IMG/VR virus record: IMGVR_UViG_3300034146_000013
Location: 1 to 42,492 of that record
Source of the DNA: a virus
Reading direction: 5' to 3' (one strand)
DNA: 42,492 nt
Of this stretch, positions 1 through 9,264 are shown in pieces (position 1 is the stretch's first letter; each line of letters opens with the position of its first letter). Position numbers and translations under genes: made by a program. The notes beneath the pieces were generated by a model. The model saw only the letters and a list, made by a program, of their open reading frames with translations. It had not been told where the DNA came from and did not search any database.

Positions 1-22
1 TCCCTAAACACGATGAACAAGT
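1..22. repeat. left end of the assembly overlap
   Basis: These 22 bases match 42471-42492 at 21 positions; base 9 is C here and base 42479 is G there (Asn versus Lys codon). The reading frame continues across the join. This is best read as the overlap of a circular or circularly permuted genome, not a biological terminal repeat. Confidence 0.8.
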
Positions 23-1692
23 TCGTGAAGCAGACGCTCGGACCGTCCTTCACGCGCATGTTCAAAGACGTAGCTCCCACGATCAAGCCGCTCACGGACG
101 GATTGCTCGGACTCGTAAAGAACATGCTCCCCGGATTCGAGGCTCTCGTTAAAGCGTCGAAGCCGTTCCTCGAAGGTCTCGCGAGCGCGCTTCCGGGTCT
201 CGGAACCTCGTTGAGTATGTTCTTCGGTCTCATCTCTTCCGCTGGTCCGGAATCGACGCTGTTCTTTAAGGACTTGATCGGTTTCATCGGCTTCATGATC
301 GTTCAATTCGGTATGGCGATTGCCGCTACCGCGAAGTTCTACGGAGTTGTTCGTAACTTCTTCACCTCGATTCCCGGATGGACATCGGCCGCGATCGGAT
401 GGTTCAAGAATCTAGGTACGCAGATATCCGGGTTCGCCTCCGGCGTTGGTTCGTGGTTCTCGAATGCCGCATCGAATGTGGGTTCCTTCTTCTCCGGATT
501 GTGGTCCTCGATCTCCGGCTTCTTCGGAAGTATCGCATCGTGGTTCGCTGCACTCCCCGGAAGGTTTACGGCGTGGCTCTCTGGCGTATGGAGTGCGATT
601 TCCGCATGGGGAACGAGCGTCGGTAACTTCTTCTCCGCGCTACCGGGCCGGATCGGCGCGTTCCTCATGGCTCTTCCGGGAGTCCTGCAAAATGCCTTCT
701 CGACGGCAATGCACGCGGCGCTATTCGCAGTCGGCTACGCGATTGGCTCGATCATTAAGTTCTTCATCGAGCTTCCGGGGAAGGCGCGCTCCGCCGTCTC
801 TTCGCTGTGGTCCGCGATCTCCGGCGCGTTCAACTCCGCAAAGTCGAACGCGATCAACGCGGGAACCGCGCTCGTGAACGGAGTCATCAACTTCTTCCGC
901 ACGGCACCCGGAAAGGCTCGCGCCGCGTTCGCTTCGCTGTGGTCGAGCATCTCCGGAGCGTTCTCGTCCGCGAAGACGAATGCGCAGAATCAGGCGACGT
1001 CGCTCGTGAACAACGTCACGAACTTCTTCCGGCAGCTTCCGGGCCGTGCGCGCTCCGCCGTCTCTTCGCTGTGGTCGAGCATGTCCGGCGCGTTCTCCTC
1101 CGCCGTCTCCGCCGCGCGCTCGAAGGCGAACGAACTCGTGAACGGCGCGATCAACTACCTCCGGAGCCTTCCGGGGAAGGCGCGCTCCGCAGTCTCCGGT
1201 ATCAAGTCGAGCATCCTCGGAGTCTTCTCCGGTGCCGGCGGATGGCTTCGTTCTGCCGGCGCGGCCATCATGGACGGTCTCGCGGCCGGCATCCGGGCGG
1301 CCGTGGGCCGCGCGATCTCCGCCGCAGTCGGCGCGATGAAGTCCGTCCTGAACGGCGCGAAGTCCGCTCTCGGCATCTCGTCTCCGTCGAAGGTGTTCCG
1401 GGATCAGGTGGGTAAGTGGCTCCTCCCCGGAGCGATGGTCGGCGTGAAGAAGACGATCCCTCTCGCGCGTCGTCGCATGGCGGACGCTGTTCGCGCCATC
1501 GTTCCCGCCGTGACTCCGGGCGGAGCCGGCCGCGCCGTCGGGCCGGCGTACACGACGGCAACCGGCACGACGTACCAATTCGCGGCCGGATCGGTCGTGC
1601 TCGATGCCTCGAAGATGAAATCTATCGAGGACGTTGTTAACCTCATCGCGGGAATGCAGCGCGGAGCGCGTACCGCATACGCGGCTAGGTAG
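1..1692 (+). CDS. tape measure protein, C-terminal part (gene split by window ends)
   Basis: Open from base 1, in frame with the coding sequence that runs off the right end at 42492. Joining the two across the 22-bp end overlap gives a protein of about 764 residues starting at 41868. Tape measure proteins set tail length and pass through the tail tube into the host membrane. This part is hydrophobic and Ala/Gly/Ser-rich, with long helical stretches and several membrane-like segments (around bases 200-360 and 660-780). Near bases 771-1200 it carries 44-residue repeats marked by PGKARS and SLWSSISGAFSSA. Position after the tail chaperones and before tail-tip genes supports the call. It ends at TAG 1690-1692. 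The ATG at 13 is internal, not a start. Confidence 0.93.
   Translation, partial: SLNTMNKFVKQTLGPSFTRMFKDVAPTIKPLTDGLLGLVKNMLPGFEALVKASKPFLEGLASALPGLGTSLSMFFGLISSAGPESTLFFKDLIGFIGFMIVQFGMAIAATAKFYGVVRNFFTSIPGWTSAAIGWFKNLGTQISGFASGVGSWFSNAASNVGSFFSGLWSSISGFFGSIASWFAALPGRFTAWLSGVWSAISAWGTSVGNFFSALPGRIGAFLMALPGVLQNAFSTAMHAALFAVGYAIGSIIKFFIELPGKARSAVSSLWSAISGAFNSAKSNAINAGTALVNGVINFFRTAPGKARAAFASLWSSISGAFSSAKTNAQNQATSLVNNVTNFFRQLPGRARSAVSSLWSSMSGAFSSAVSAARSKANELVNGAINYLRSLPGKARSAVSGIKSSILGVFSGAGGWLRSAGAAIMDGLAAGIRAAVGRAISAAVGAMKSVLNGAKSALGISSPSKVFRDQVGKWLLPGAMVGVKKTIPLARRRMADAVRAIVPAVTPGGAGRAVGPAYTTATGTTYQFAAGSVVLDASKMKSIEDVVNLIAGMQRGARTAYAAR
771..1200 (+). repeat. 132-bp tandem repeats inside tape measure gene
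   Basis: The segment contains about three and a quarter copies of a 132-bp (44-codon) unit beginning near 771, 903, 1035 and 1167. Each begins with a LPGKAR-like motif and continues with a Trp-containing SLWSSISGAF motif and a NELVNGxxNF-like end. Similar looser units precede it. Tape measure proteins often grow and shrink by such unit duplication, which changes tail length. Confidence 0.8.
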
Positions 1693-1700
1693 GAGGCGGA

Positions 1701-2048
1701 ATGGCTACTCCATCGGAGAACGCGCGGAAACGCGCTCGCGCGGTGAAGAGTGCGTACGACGGTCCGGTTACGGTCTCCACGCCGAACGGGGAAGTTCAGA
1801 TCGAATCGCTCGACGTGACGGAGGACGGAACGCGCTCGCGCGTCGAAGTCGTGGTTTCCGGCGCGGAAGGCGGGGATCCGAACTTCGTCATCGTCAACCC
1901 TCCAACCCTCGTTCCGGATCCCGCCGGAGACGTAGCGGTTCGCGGGCAGCTATACCGGGAAGACCCGATCGCGGCCGTCGCGTACGTGATCGCGGAACAC
2001 GGCGGAGCGACGGCGAAGCAGAAGGACACGCGGAGGGGACGTCGATGA
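1701..2048 (+). CDS. hypothetical tail-module protein
   Basis: 115 residues, starting 8 nt after the tape measure stop with a strong site (AGGAGGCGG) before ATG 1701. The N-terminus is basic; the middle is beta-rich with a VSTPNGEVQIESL stretch; the C-terminus (AYVIAEHGG, then Lys/Arg-rich) is charged. I recognise no domain. Its stop overlaps the next start (ATGA at 2045), so it is translationally coupled to the large minor tail gene. Position suggests a small tail-tip or tail assembly factor, but that is inference only. Confidence 0.75.
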   Translation: MATPSENARKRARAVKSAYDGPVTVSTPNGEVQIESLDVTEDGTRSRVEVVVSGAEGGDPNFVIVNPPTLVPDPAGDVAVRGQLYREDPIAAVAYVIAEHGGATAKQKDTRRGRR

Positions 2049-5000
2049 CTGTCACGATCGTATTCGGCAAGACATCGGACGGGTACCTCTACTCGTACGA
2101 TGCCTCGCAGACAAACGCGCGGAATGGGCCGGCGGACGGCGTTGCCGGCGGGAACGCTGCGTTCGTCGGCCGGAATAACAACGATGGACAGTTCGCCGCG
2201 TTCCTCGGATATGTCGGGTACGACTACCCGGCGATTCCCGCAACCGACGTGGTCACCGCTGCGGCCGTGCGTCTCTACGTGGCGAACCTCCTTTCCCCGT
2301 CTTTCGCACAGGATCTCGTGTGGCGTGGCTTCGCGTGGTCCGGCTCCGGCCTTCAAGTCGCGGACTGGCGAAACCCGACGCAGATTGCGGCGCTCCGGAA
2401 CGACGGTCTCGTCCACATCCTCTCCGGCGCGAAGGCGCAATTCGTTCAGGCTTCCTCGGACGAGTTGCTCGCGGCGATGCGGCCGGCAACGTCAATGGAG
2501 CATCTCGTCCACACGAGTAACAACCTCGCGGGAGCGTCTCCGACGCGGGACGAAGCCATCGCCTTTTCGACGGCCGACGAAGCGGGGACGACGTTCGATC
2601 CGCAGATGGTTTACACGAGTGTTCCCCGCTCGACGCTCTTCGGGGTTCTCGGCGCACAGGTGGAACTCTCCGACGGGTGGGCATGGCTCGAATCCAACGG
2701 AGCCGCTACGCCGACGATCAATCTCAAATACCGTCCCTTCGGCTCCGCCACCGTGACCACGATCGGCGCGATTCCCGTCGGCACGGCCGTGAATCAGTTC
2801 GCCGTTCCCGGCGGGTATCAGGCACTCGCGCTCGTTGCCGATCCCGCCGGCAACCTCGCCGTTCTCGGTTGCTACTCGCAAGCGGAGAACTCGCTCGCGA
2901 TCCTGCCGTTTCAGCGCGGATCCGGTACGACGTGGACCGTGAAGCCGATGCGCTCAACGGCGATGCCGACGTACGGCGCGGCGATCAATCAGGTTGTGGC
3001 GACGTGGCACCCGTACGGCTCCGGCTCGATCGTCGCGTTCGTGGGTCATCTAGGATCGGCCGGCGACTCCGTCGCGCACAACGAGACACAACACGCGATC
3101 TTCGACTTCGCTCCGCTTCTCGCGAACACGGGAAACGGACTTCGCGGCTCCGGCTATTCGCTGCCCGCTCTTGGGTACACGGTTCCACATTCGGACTACT
3201 TCAACGGATGGCACAACGAGACCGGCAACGGGATGGATCTCGCGTCCCCGTCGCAACAAGGCGGGAGCGCGGATCAGGCGTACTTTGCTTCCTTCGGCGG
3301 GGATCAGAATCTCGGAGACAACAAGCGCATTCATGAGGGTTGGTACATCATGAATGGAACGTCTACGGGTTTTCAGTGGACGAAGCTACAGGAGATCGGT
3401 TCGTACGCCCGGAAGGATGCCGGCGGTAAGGTCCGCGTCGTTCCCGTTTCCTCGCAAGCTGCCGCGTTCATCACGACCGACAGCGATGCGGGATGGGGAA
3501 TGACGGTTCGCGTTCGGAACCACACGGGGACGGACTCGACGTCGATCGGCTCCTTCATTTACGGTGACGACATCCCGTCTCTGAATGATGGTCCCGCGCT
3601 CGCGCAGTCCCCGGCATGGGATGCCGTTTACAACGAGATCGAGAACAAACTCCACATCTACTACGTCGATAAGAACGATGCCGGCCGCGTCCGTCGTACC
3701 GCGATCGATCTAACCACAATGGGCCGGACGATGACGGAAACGCTCGTGTACGACGATGCGGGAGCCGGAGTCGTTCAGGCCATCCGCGTTCAGCGGAACG
3801 CCGGAGTTGGGCAGACAACGCTAGTCTCCATCGCGATCAACACGGCCGGCGTTCTCTCCACTCAGTACGTCGTGGACACGTTCAACATCGCGCCGACTGC
3901 TCCGACACTCGTCACGCGGGCGAACTTCGACGCGTCCACGGCCGCGAACTTCGATTGGGATTTCAACGATCCCAACGGGGATGCGCAGTACGCATACCAA
4001 CTCGAAATCTCGAACGTCGCAACGGGAGTCGTGGTTCTCGACACGGGGAAGACGGTCTCCGCCACCTCGAACCGAACCGTCGCCGGCAACACGATCCCGA
4101 ACGGCGCGGATTACCGTTGGCGCGTCAAGACGTGGGATCCGTCCGACGTCGAGTCTCCGTGGTCCGGGTACGGCACCTTCACCACGTCGGCCGGCGGAAC
4201 CGTCACGATCACCACGCCGGCAACCGATAACCCGCTGAACGTCATCACGGACGATCTCCCGATCGCGTGGAATGTCTCCGGCACGGTTCAGGCCGCTTAC
4301 CGGGTGTGGCTCTACCGTGGCGCGACTCTCGTCTCCGATACGAATTGGATCGCGTCCACGGCGACCACGGCGACGGTTGCGGGGATGCTCTCGGATCAGG
4401 CACACGAGATCCGCGTTCAGGTTCGCAACGCTTCGGCCGTAGTGACGAACACGGCTTCCCGATTCCTCACGCCGTCGTACTCCATCCCGGAGAAGCCTCT
4501 CGTCTCGATTCAGTCGAACCCGGAAGACGGGTACGTTCTCATTGCCGTTGACAACCCTTCTCCCGGCGCTCCTGCTCTCGGCGTTCCGGAGGAGGGATTC
4601 GAGACCGGCGTGGACGGGTGGACTCCGGGACCGAACGCGGCCGTTTCGCACGAGGTGACGGAGGTTCATCGGGGAGTCGGCGCGCTCCGGATCACGTCGA
4701 ACCTGAACGGGCAGGATCCCGTGTACGCGCGTAAGTACGGATCGCAAGTGGACGTGATCCCCGGCAACCGGTACACAACGCGCATGTGGGTTTGGGCATC
4801 GATCGCGTGCAACATCTCCGCCACGATCGATTGGTCGAACTCCGTCTTCACGTACCTTTCCTCTTCCTCGTTCGGGACGCTCGTTTCCGCGCAGCAATGG
4901 ACGATGATTCAGGGAACGGGTACCGCTCCCGTGGGAGCAGCGAAGGCAGTCTTCGGGCCGTCGGTCTCCGGCGGAGTGGCGGCCGGAACGTATATCATCG

Positions 5001-5188
5001 TGGACGAAGTCACGCTAGGAACGGCTTCGGACCGTCCCGACGTGTCCGGGAATCAGATCCTCCGGCGCGCGGCCGGAACGAACGACCCGTTCGAGGTGAT
5101 CGGGGAGACGGATCCGGACGGGGAGTTCCGCGACTACACGGCAACGGCCGGCGTGACGTACGAATACATCGTGAGGGGGAACGCGTAA
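2045..5188 (+). CDS. minor tail protein with fibronectin III-like and carbohydrate-binding-like domains
   Basis: About 1,047 residues from ATG 2045, chosen because it overlaps the upstream stop as ATGA; the frame is open further upstream to 1634, but that part overlaps the previous gene and reads as junk. The N-terminus (GKTSDGYLYSYDASQ, then AAVRLYVANL) resembles DNRLRE-type beta domains. The middle reads like a beta-propeller or lectin-type region. A fibronectin III-like domain lies around residues 617-720 (APTAPTLVTR to YRWRVKTWD), with a second Ig-like unit after it. A jelly-roll, carbohydrate-binding-like domain begins at EEGFETGVDGWTPG (around residue 850). Such proteins form tail-tip fibres that touch the host surface. 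It ends 1 nt into the next gene. Confidence 0.85.
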   Translation: MTVTIVFGKTSDGYLYSYDASQTNARNGPADGVAGGNAAFVGRNNNDGQFAAFLGYVGYDYPAIPATDVVTAAAVRLYVANLLSPSFAQDLVWRGFAWSGSGLQVADWRNPTQIAALRNDGLVHILSGAKAQFVQASSDELLAAMRPATSMEHLVHTSNNLAGASPTRDEAIAFSTADEAGTTFDPQMVYTSVPRSTLFGVLGAQVELSDGWAWLESNGAATPTINLKYRPFGSATVTTIGAIPVGTAVNQFAVPGGYQALALVADPAGNLAVLGCYSQAENSLAILPFQRGSGTTWTVKPMRSTAMPTYGAAINQVVATWHPYGSGSIVAFVGHLGSAGDSVAHNETQHAIFDFAPLLANTGNGLRGSGYSLPALGYTVPHSDYFNGWHNETGNGMDLASPSQQGGSADQAYFASFGGDQNLGDNKRIHEGWYIMNGTSTGFQWTKLQEIGSYARKDAGGKVRVVPVSSQAAAFITTDSDAGWGMTVRVRNHTGTDSTSIGSFIYGDDIPSLNDGPALAQSPAWDAVYNEIENKLHIYYVDKNDAGRVRRTAIDLTTMGRTMTETLVYDDAGAGVVQAIRVQRNAGVGQTTLVSIAINTAGVLSTQYVVDTFNIAPTAPTLVTRANFDASTAANFDWDFNDPNGDAQYAYQLEISNVATGVVVLDTGKTVSATSNRTVAGNTIPNGADYRWRVKTWDPSDVESPWSGYGTFTTSAGGTVTITTPATDNPLNVITDDLPIAWNVSGTVQAAYRVWLYRGATLVSDTNWIASTATTATVAGMLSDQAHEIRVQVRNASAVVTNTASRFLTPSYSIPEKPLVSIQSNPEDGYVLIAVDNPSPGAPALGVPEEGFETGVDGWTPGPNAAVSHEVTEVHRGVGALRITSNLNGQDPVYARKYGSQVDVIPGNRYTTRMWVWASIACNISATIDWSNSVFTYLSSSSFGTLVSAQQWTMIQGTGTAPVGAAKAVFGPSVSGGVAAGTYIIVDEVTLGTASDRPDVSGNQILRRAAGTNDPFEVIGETDPDGEFRDYTATAGVTYEYIVRGNA

Positions 5189-5622
5189 TGCCGTGGGCCG
5201 ATTCGGATCCCATTACCGCTTCGCTCAACATTCGCGGAGTGTGGATCCACGATCCGGACGATCCGGAGACGACGCTTCGCTTCTTCCCCTACGGCGCGAA
5301 TCAGCGCGGGGATTCCTTCGACCCGATGCAGTCGGGAACGTACTTCATCGGCCGCGAGGATCCCGTCTTCGACTACGGCGACCCGTCGTCCTTCTCGGCG
5401 GACTTCACGATCGACGTCCCTCACGGATCGGACTACGCGGAGACGATGCTCGAACTTCGCGCCTTCGCCCGGATGAAGAAGAACCTCTTCGTCCGGGACA
5501 ACCGGAGCCGCGCCGTGTACGGCACAATGAGCAACTTCAAGACGAACGATCAGGGGTGGGGATCGACGGTTTCCTTTACCTTCACTCGCGCTCACCGCAG
5601 CGTCGAAACGGTCGTGATCTAA
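5188..5622 (+). CDS. minor tail protein (tail tip), 144 aa
   Basis: Starts at ATG 5188 inside the preceding TAATG junction and ends at 5622 in another TAATG junction, so it is coupled on both sides. The protein is beta-rich, begins MPWADSDPITASLNIRGVWI, and contains FIGREDPVFDYGDPSSFS and FKTNDQGWGSTVSFTFTRAH. No catalytic motif is seen. Size and place between the long fibre-like protein and the hub-like protein fit a tail-tip structural component, roughly the place of a distal tail domain. Family assignment is inferred from order. Confidence 0.75.
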   Translation: MPWADSDPITASLNIRGVWIHDPDDPETTLRFFPYGANQRGDSFDPMQSGTYFIGREDPVFDYGDPSSFSADFTIDVPHGSDYAETMLELRAFARMKKNLFVRDNRSRAVYGTMSNFKTNDQGWGSTVSFTFTRAHRSVETVVI

Positions 5623-6758
5623 TGCAGCGCATCGCGCCTCCGACGGGAGACCGGAATCCGAACGGGCACACGGAAGCGGAGGTTCTCGCGGTTCTCCGTG
5701 GGGACTATGGGTTCCGGCGCTTCTCGTTCCGACACGAACTCCTAGACGCTGGGAACGTCTACATCCTCGATCTCGAAAACGTCGAAGCGTCCTCGATCGA
5801 AATGAATTGGCTAGGGGACATCAAGCGGACGGCGAAGTTCAGCATCCGCGAGACGGGAGAGATCGACTATCTCGCGGACCGGATCAAGCCGTACGTTCGG
5901 ACGTGGCTCCCGCCGTACGGTCCGGAGGACTACGTCGAGCATCCGCAAGGAGTCTTCCTTCTCTCCTCCCCCGTTCGGAACTCCGACGAACAGAACCGCG
6001 TGACGCGGGAAGTGAATGCATACGATCCGTTGAAGGTGTTCACGGACGACAAGGTTCTCACGCGGTACACCGTGGCGGCCGGCGCGAAGTACACGGATTC
6101 AGTCTCGACGCTTCTCGGATCGATCCCGAAGATTGTCGCTCCGTCCACAAAGACACTGCCGGCCGCGATGGAATGGGAGCCGGGAACGACGAAGCTCAAA
6201 ATCATCAACGAGCTACTAGGCGCGATCAATTACGAAGCGCTCTCGTTCGATGAGGACGGGAAGGCTATCGCGCAGTCCTACCGGGATCCGCAGACACGAG
6301 CGGAGGAGTTCACGTACGGAGTCGGCGTGGCCGGTCTCGTGGTCCCGAACGCGGATCAGGAACTCGATCTCTTCGACGTCGCGAACGCGTGGAGTCTCAC
6401 CGTTTCCGACCCGGATAAGCCTCCGCTCACGGCGACGTACACGAACTCCGATCCCGCGTCTCCGACGTCCACAGTTCGCCGGCAGCGGACGATTGTGGAC
6501 TTCCGCACGGAGGAGGACGCGGCGGATCTCGCGACGCTACAGGCGAAGGTGGCGCGTCTCGCGTTCGAGGCTTCTCAGGTGTACGAAGCCCTCAATTTCA
6601 CAACCGCGCTCATGCCGATTCACTCCGGCAATGACGTTTACCGAATCGTCTATCCCTCGCTCGCGATCAATACGAAGTACACGGAGCAAACGTGGAGCCT
6701 CGATCTCCGCGCGGGATCCACGATGAAGCATCGAGCGCGAAGGGTCGTGACCGTATGA
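5622..6758 (+). CDS. tail tip hub-like minor tail protein
   Basis: 378 residues from ATG 5622 (TAATG junction). The N-terminal half has the LDLENVEASSIEMNWLGDIK pattern followed by RIKPYVRTWLPP and GVFLLSSP, typical of siphophage tail-hub proteins of the gp27-like fold that form the ring closing the tail tip. The C-terminus has a helical ATLQAKVARLAFEASQ segment and then beta strands. It ends in an ATGA overlap with the next gene. The hub assignment rests on motif feel, size and synteny, so moderate confidence. Confidence 0.75.
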   Translation: MQRIAPPTGDRNPNGHTEAEVLAVLRGDYGFRRFSFRHELLDAGNVYILDLENVEASSIEMNWLGDIKRTAKFSIRETGEIDYLADRIKPYVRTWLPPYGPEDYVEHPQGVFLLSSPVRNSDEQNRVTREVNAYDPLKVFTDDKVLTRYTVAAGAKYTDSVSTLLGSIPKIVAPSTKTLPAAMEWEPGTTKLKIINELLGAINYEALSFDEDGKAIAQSYRDPQTRAEEFTYGVGVAGLVVPNADQELDLFDVANAWSLTVSDPDKPPLTATYTNSDPASPTSTVRRQRTIVDFRTEEDAADLATLQAKVARLAFEASQVYEALNFTTALMPIHSGNDVYRIVYPSLAINTKYTEQTWSLDLRAGSTMKHRARRVVTV

Positions 6759-7639
6759 TCGAGCCGATCTCCTTCCTCGATGGAGTCTCCGGGTATGTGC
6801 GGAAGTCCACGAACGGAGCAGCGGATAAAGGGATCCGTCTCGCTACGATCGATCCCGCGTACGACGCTTTCGATCCGCCGTATCCTGACGGGATTCCGCT
6901 ACCGAAGGTGACGTTCGAGGGGGAGGCGACCCTTTCCGGCAAGACGTACGCTGTTGCGTCCGGATACGTTCCCTCTCCGGGTGCGCGCGTGTGGATGGTC
7001 CCGATTGGGAATACGTGGCTCATTGCCGGCGCGGCACAACACTATTCCGCGCAAGGGTTCTACTCGAATCCGGCAGCTAGTACGGTCGGCGTGGAGTTCG
7101 GGGACGGATCGTATTACGACACGACTTCTGGCCTTACGCTTCTCGGAGACGCGGATATCGCCGGAGACTTGTCCGTCGGAGGAATCGGGAAGGTTACGTA
7201 CAAGAGGAAGACGTCCGCCACTTCCCGCGCGTCCACGGCAACGAATGCAGCGGATCCGGAAATGTGGAACGTCCCGATCGGAGTCGGGACATGGCTCCTC
7301 GAAGCGTATCTTCTTTTCACCGGAACGACGGGAGACTTTCAAGGGCAATGGGTTTTCACCGGAACGTATAACGGCATCAAGGGAGTTCAGGGTCCGTCTT
7401 CCGCGACGGAGTTGCAGGATCACGCGAACACGCTCATGCGGACTTCCGGTCACCAATTCGGAACCGCCATCGCGTACGGCGTGAACAACGCGGGAACATA
7501 CACGCTCGCCGTGGAACGTGGAATCGCGAACGTCACCGTTGCCGGCGCATGGGGTTACTCGTGGTCTCAGCAAACATCGGACGTGGCCGCTACTGTTCTC
7601 CGAGAAGGCTCATTCCTACGAGCGGAAAGGGTTGCATGA
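6755..7639 (+). CDS. minor tail protein, possible receptor-binding/tail spike
   Basis: 294 residues from ATG 6755, overlapping the upstream stop by 4 nt. The N-terminal 110 residues look like a small beta-barrel adaptor (VTFEGEATLSGKTYAVASGY, VWMVPIGNTWLIAGAA). A short linker GLTLLGDADIAGDLSVGGIG of the type seen at phage fibre necks follows. The C-terminal half is a beta-rich head domain (YKRKTSATSRAS onward, WLLEAYLLFTGTTGDF). That adaptor-linker-head layout and the last structural position before the endolysin fit a receptor-binding tip protein. Confidence 0.7.
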   Translation: MIEPISFLDGVSGYVRKSTNGAADKGIRLATIDPAYDAFDPPYPDGIPLPKVTFEGEATLSGKTYAVASGYVPSPGARVWMVPIGNTWLIAGAAQHYSAQGFYSNPAASTVGVEFGDGSYYDTTSGLTLLGDADIAGDLSVGGIGKVTYKRKTSATSRASTATNAADPEMWNVPIGVGTWLLEAYLLFTGTTGDFQGQWVFTGTYNGIKGVQGPSSATELQDHANTLMRTSGHQFGTAIAYGVNNAGTYTLAVERGIANVTVAGAWGYSWSQQTSDVAATVLREGSFLRAERVA

Positions 7640-8046
7640 TGACTAACCCGAAGAATCCCGTGACGTCCGCGCTCACAGACAAGGGATCCGCAACGGCCGA
7701 AGAGGTAGCAGCGCTCGCTACGCGGATCACGGCGCTCGAACAACTTCTCGCGCAGAAGATCCCCGGATTCGAGGCGGTAGGCGGACGCGTCTCGGAACTG
7801 TCAACGGCGTTTCAGTCTGCGAATCAACGTCTCGCCGGCCTCGAATCTGCCGTTCAGGAGTTGAAGGACACGCCGGCTCCCGGCGGAGCGGAGGACATCG
7901 CGCTTCTCCGGTCCGAAGTGGCCGCTATGTCGGCACGCGTGGAGGCCGTAGAGCAGACACGCGCGCGTGGCGGTAGGCTCTCCAATCGGCTAGCCTCGAT
8001 AGAGGCGAAGCTAGATCAGATTGTACCGGGAGGCGGTTCTCAGTAA
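7636..8046 (+). CDS. coiled-coil tail-associated protein
   Basis: 136 residues. Two consecutive ATGs (7636 and 7639) give an ATGATGA overlap with the upstream stop; 7636 is reported. Sequence is heptad-rich almost throughout (VAALATRITALEQLLAQ, RVSELSTAFQSANQRLAGLE, LRSEVAAMSARVEAVEQ), ending in a flexible Gly/Ser tail. No known domain. It could be a trimeric fibre stalk or a small chaperone for the neighbouring tip protein. Coupled to the endolysin by TAATG. Confidence 0.7.
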   Translation: MMTNPKNPVTSALTDKGSATAEEVAALATRITALEQLLAQKIPGFEAVGGRVSELSTAFQSANQRLAGLESAVQELKDTPAPGGAEDIALLRSEVAAMSARVEAVEQTRARGGRLSNRLASIEAKLDQIVPGGGSQ

Positions 8047-8915
8047 TGGCAGTGGCGGGAGTCATCCTCAAAGCGCCGGACTTCAAACTTCCGGCCGCGA
8101 ACCCGTCGGATCTGTACCCGGATCCGCTGTGGTGGTTGTGGCTTCGTACGAAGGCGTACGTCGGCGCGGATCTCGCTCTCGGCGGGATCTACGCGAACAA
8201 GTCGGGTTTCCACAACACGGGCAACGCGAACAAGTCGCGATGGCCGAACAACTACTCGATCCGTGACAAGGTGAATCAGTCCGGACCGGGAATGACGAAG
8301 TCGTGCGGACTCGATCTGACGTTCCGTTCCGCGCAGTCCGGCAACTACACGAACATCGATCTCATCAGTTCGAGGCTCATGTCCTCGATGCTGAACCCGA
8401 ACGATCCGCGACTCGACATGTACCTGTTCGAGTTCTACGGGCAGATCGACAACGATCGCGTGGTCGAGGGATACAACGAGTACAAAGAGGACGACGTCTC
8501 CTCCGATGACTCGCATCTCTGGCACATCCACGAGAGCGCGCTCCGCTCGAAGGTGGGCGATTGGTGGGGAGCGTGGGCGACGTACACCGTTCACTGCGGA
8601 CTGTCCGTCGTTCAGTGGAAAGCGACGCTCCCGAACTCCGCGCCTCCGGCTCCGAAGCCGAAGCCGGTTCCGGTCCCCGCCGGCATCCCGACGCACGCTC
8701 CCGGCTCTCGCACGATCCGGGAAGGCGCGAAGGGGACGGACGTCCTGTTCGTTCAGAAGTTCATCGGGGAGAAGCGCTGCGGCAAGCCGGACGGGGAGTT
8801 CGGCCCGAAGACGACGGCCGGCGTGAAGTGGTATCAGGGAATGCGGTTCGGGTGGACGAAGCCGGACGGCGTTCTCGAAAAGGGTGGGCAGACGTGGCGC
8901 GCGATGGGTCACTAG
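8046..8915 (+). CDS. endolysin: M15-like peptidase plus peptidoglycan-binding domain
   Basis: 289 residues. The N-terminal domain (about 1-190) carries an Asp in SCGLDLTF and a HLWHIHES motif about 70 residues later; the Asp plus HxH arrangement is that of M15/VanY zinc D-Ala-D-Ala or L-Ala-D-Glu peptidases. A Pro/Lys-rich linker (APKPKPVPVPAG) follows. The C-terminal domain (about 225-285: REGAKGTDVLFVQKFIG, DGEFGPKTTAGVKWYQG) is a PG_binding_1 repeat. Cleavage of peptide stems of the host wall at the end of infection is the expected job. There is no signal peptide, so export should depend on the holin-like proteins encoded next. Confidence 0.88.
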   Translation: MAVAGVILKAPDFKLPAANPSDLYPDPLWWLWLRTKAYVGADLALGGIYANKSGFHNTGNANKSRWPNNYSIRDKVNQSGPGMTKSCGLDLTFRSAQSGNYTNIDLISSRLMSSMLNPNDPRLDMYLFEFYGQIDNDRVVEGYNEYKEDDVSSDDSHLWHIHESALRSKVGDWWGAWATYTVHCGLSVVQWKATLPNSAPPAPKPKPVPVPAGIPTHAPGSRTIREGAKGTDVLFVQKFIGEKRCGKPDGEFGPKTTAGVKWYQGMRFGWTKPDGVLEKGGQTWRAMGH

Positions 8916-8937
8916 GTTGTCTCCGATCCTGACGGCG

Positions 8938-9264
8938 ATGAGAGAGGGGGGACCGTGGTTCCTCCTCTTCTTCGTTGTGCTCTCCGGCATCACCGGACTT
9001 CTCTTCGCGTTCTCGCGGGGGATCCTCGTTCGCGGCGGAGAAGTCGATCGAATCGAGCGCCGGATCGAGAAAGACACGGAGCGGACGCTCGCGCTCTACT
9101 TGAAGCAGATCGATCTACTCACGGCCGCCGCAACCAAGAAAGACGAGACGATCGCGGTTCAAGATCGGCAGATCGAGAAACTGATCGACTCGAACGAGGT
9201 TGCGACACAAGCGCTTGACAAGATTGTCAAGGAGGCGGAGAAGCGTGGATTTTTTCAGGCGTAA
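8938..9264 (+). CDS. membrane protein with coiled coil, lysis cassette
   Basis: About 108 residues from ATG 8938. TTG 8917, directly after the endolysin stop, and GTG 8884 are in-frame alternatives; none has a convincing ribosome site, so the start is uncertain. One N-terminal membrane helix (WFLLFFVVLSGITGLLFAF) is followed by a long charged helix (RIERRIEKDTERTLALYLKQ and on) predicted as coiled coil. One-helix proteins of this type next to an endolysin are often annotated as holin or spanin-like, but function is not provable here. Confidence 0.7.
   Translation: MREGGPWFLLFFVVLSGITGLLFAFSRGILVRGGEVDRIERRIEKDTERTLALYLKQIDLLTAAATKKDETIAVQDRQIEKLIDSNEVATQALDKIVKEAEKRGFFQA

Noticed and set aside
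721-1578. Long leftward reading frame inside the tape measure gene
   Set aside because: Arg/Asp-rich shadow frame opposite a clear coding region; no ribosome site and no domain.
1634-2044. Upstream extension of the large minor tail protein
   Set aside because: The added residues overlap the tape measure end and the 115-residue gene, and are Arg/Gly-rich junk; ATG 2045 has the ATGA junction.
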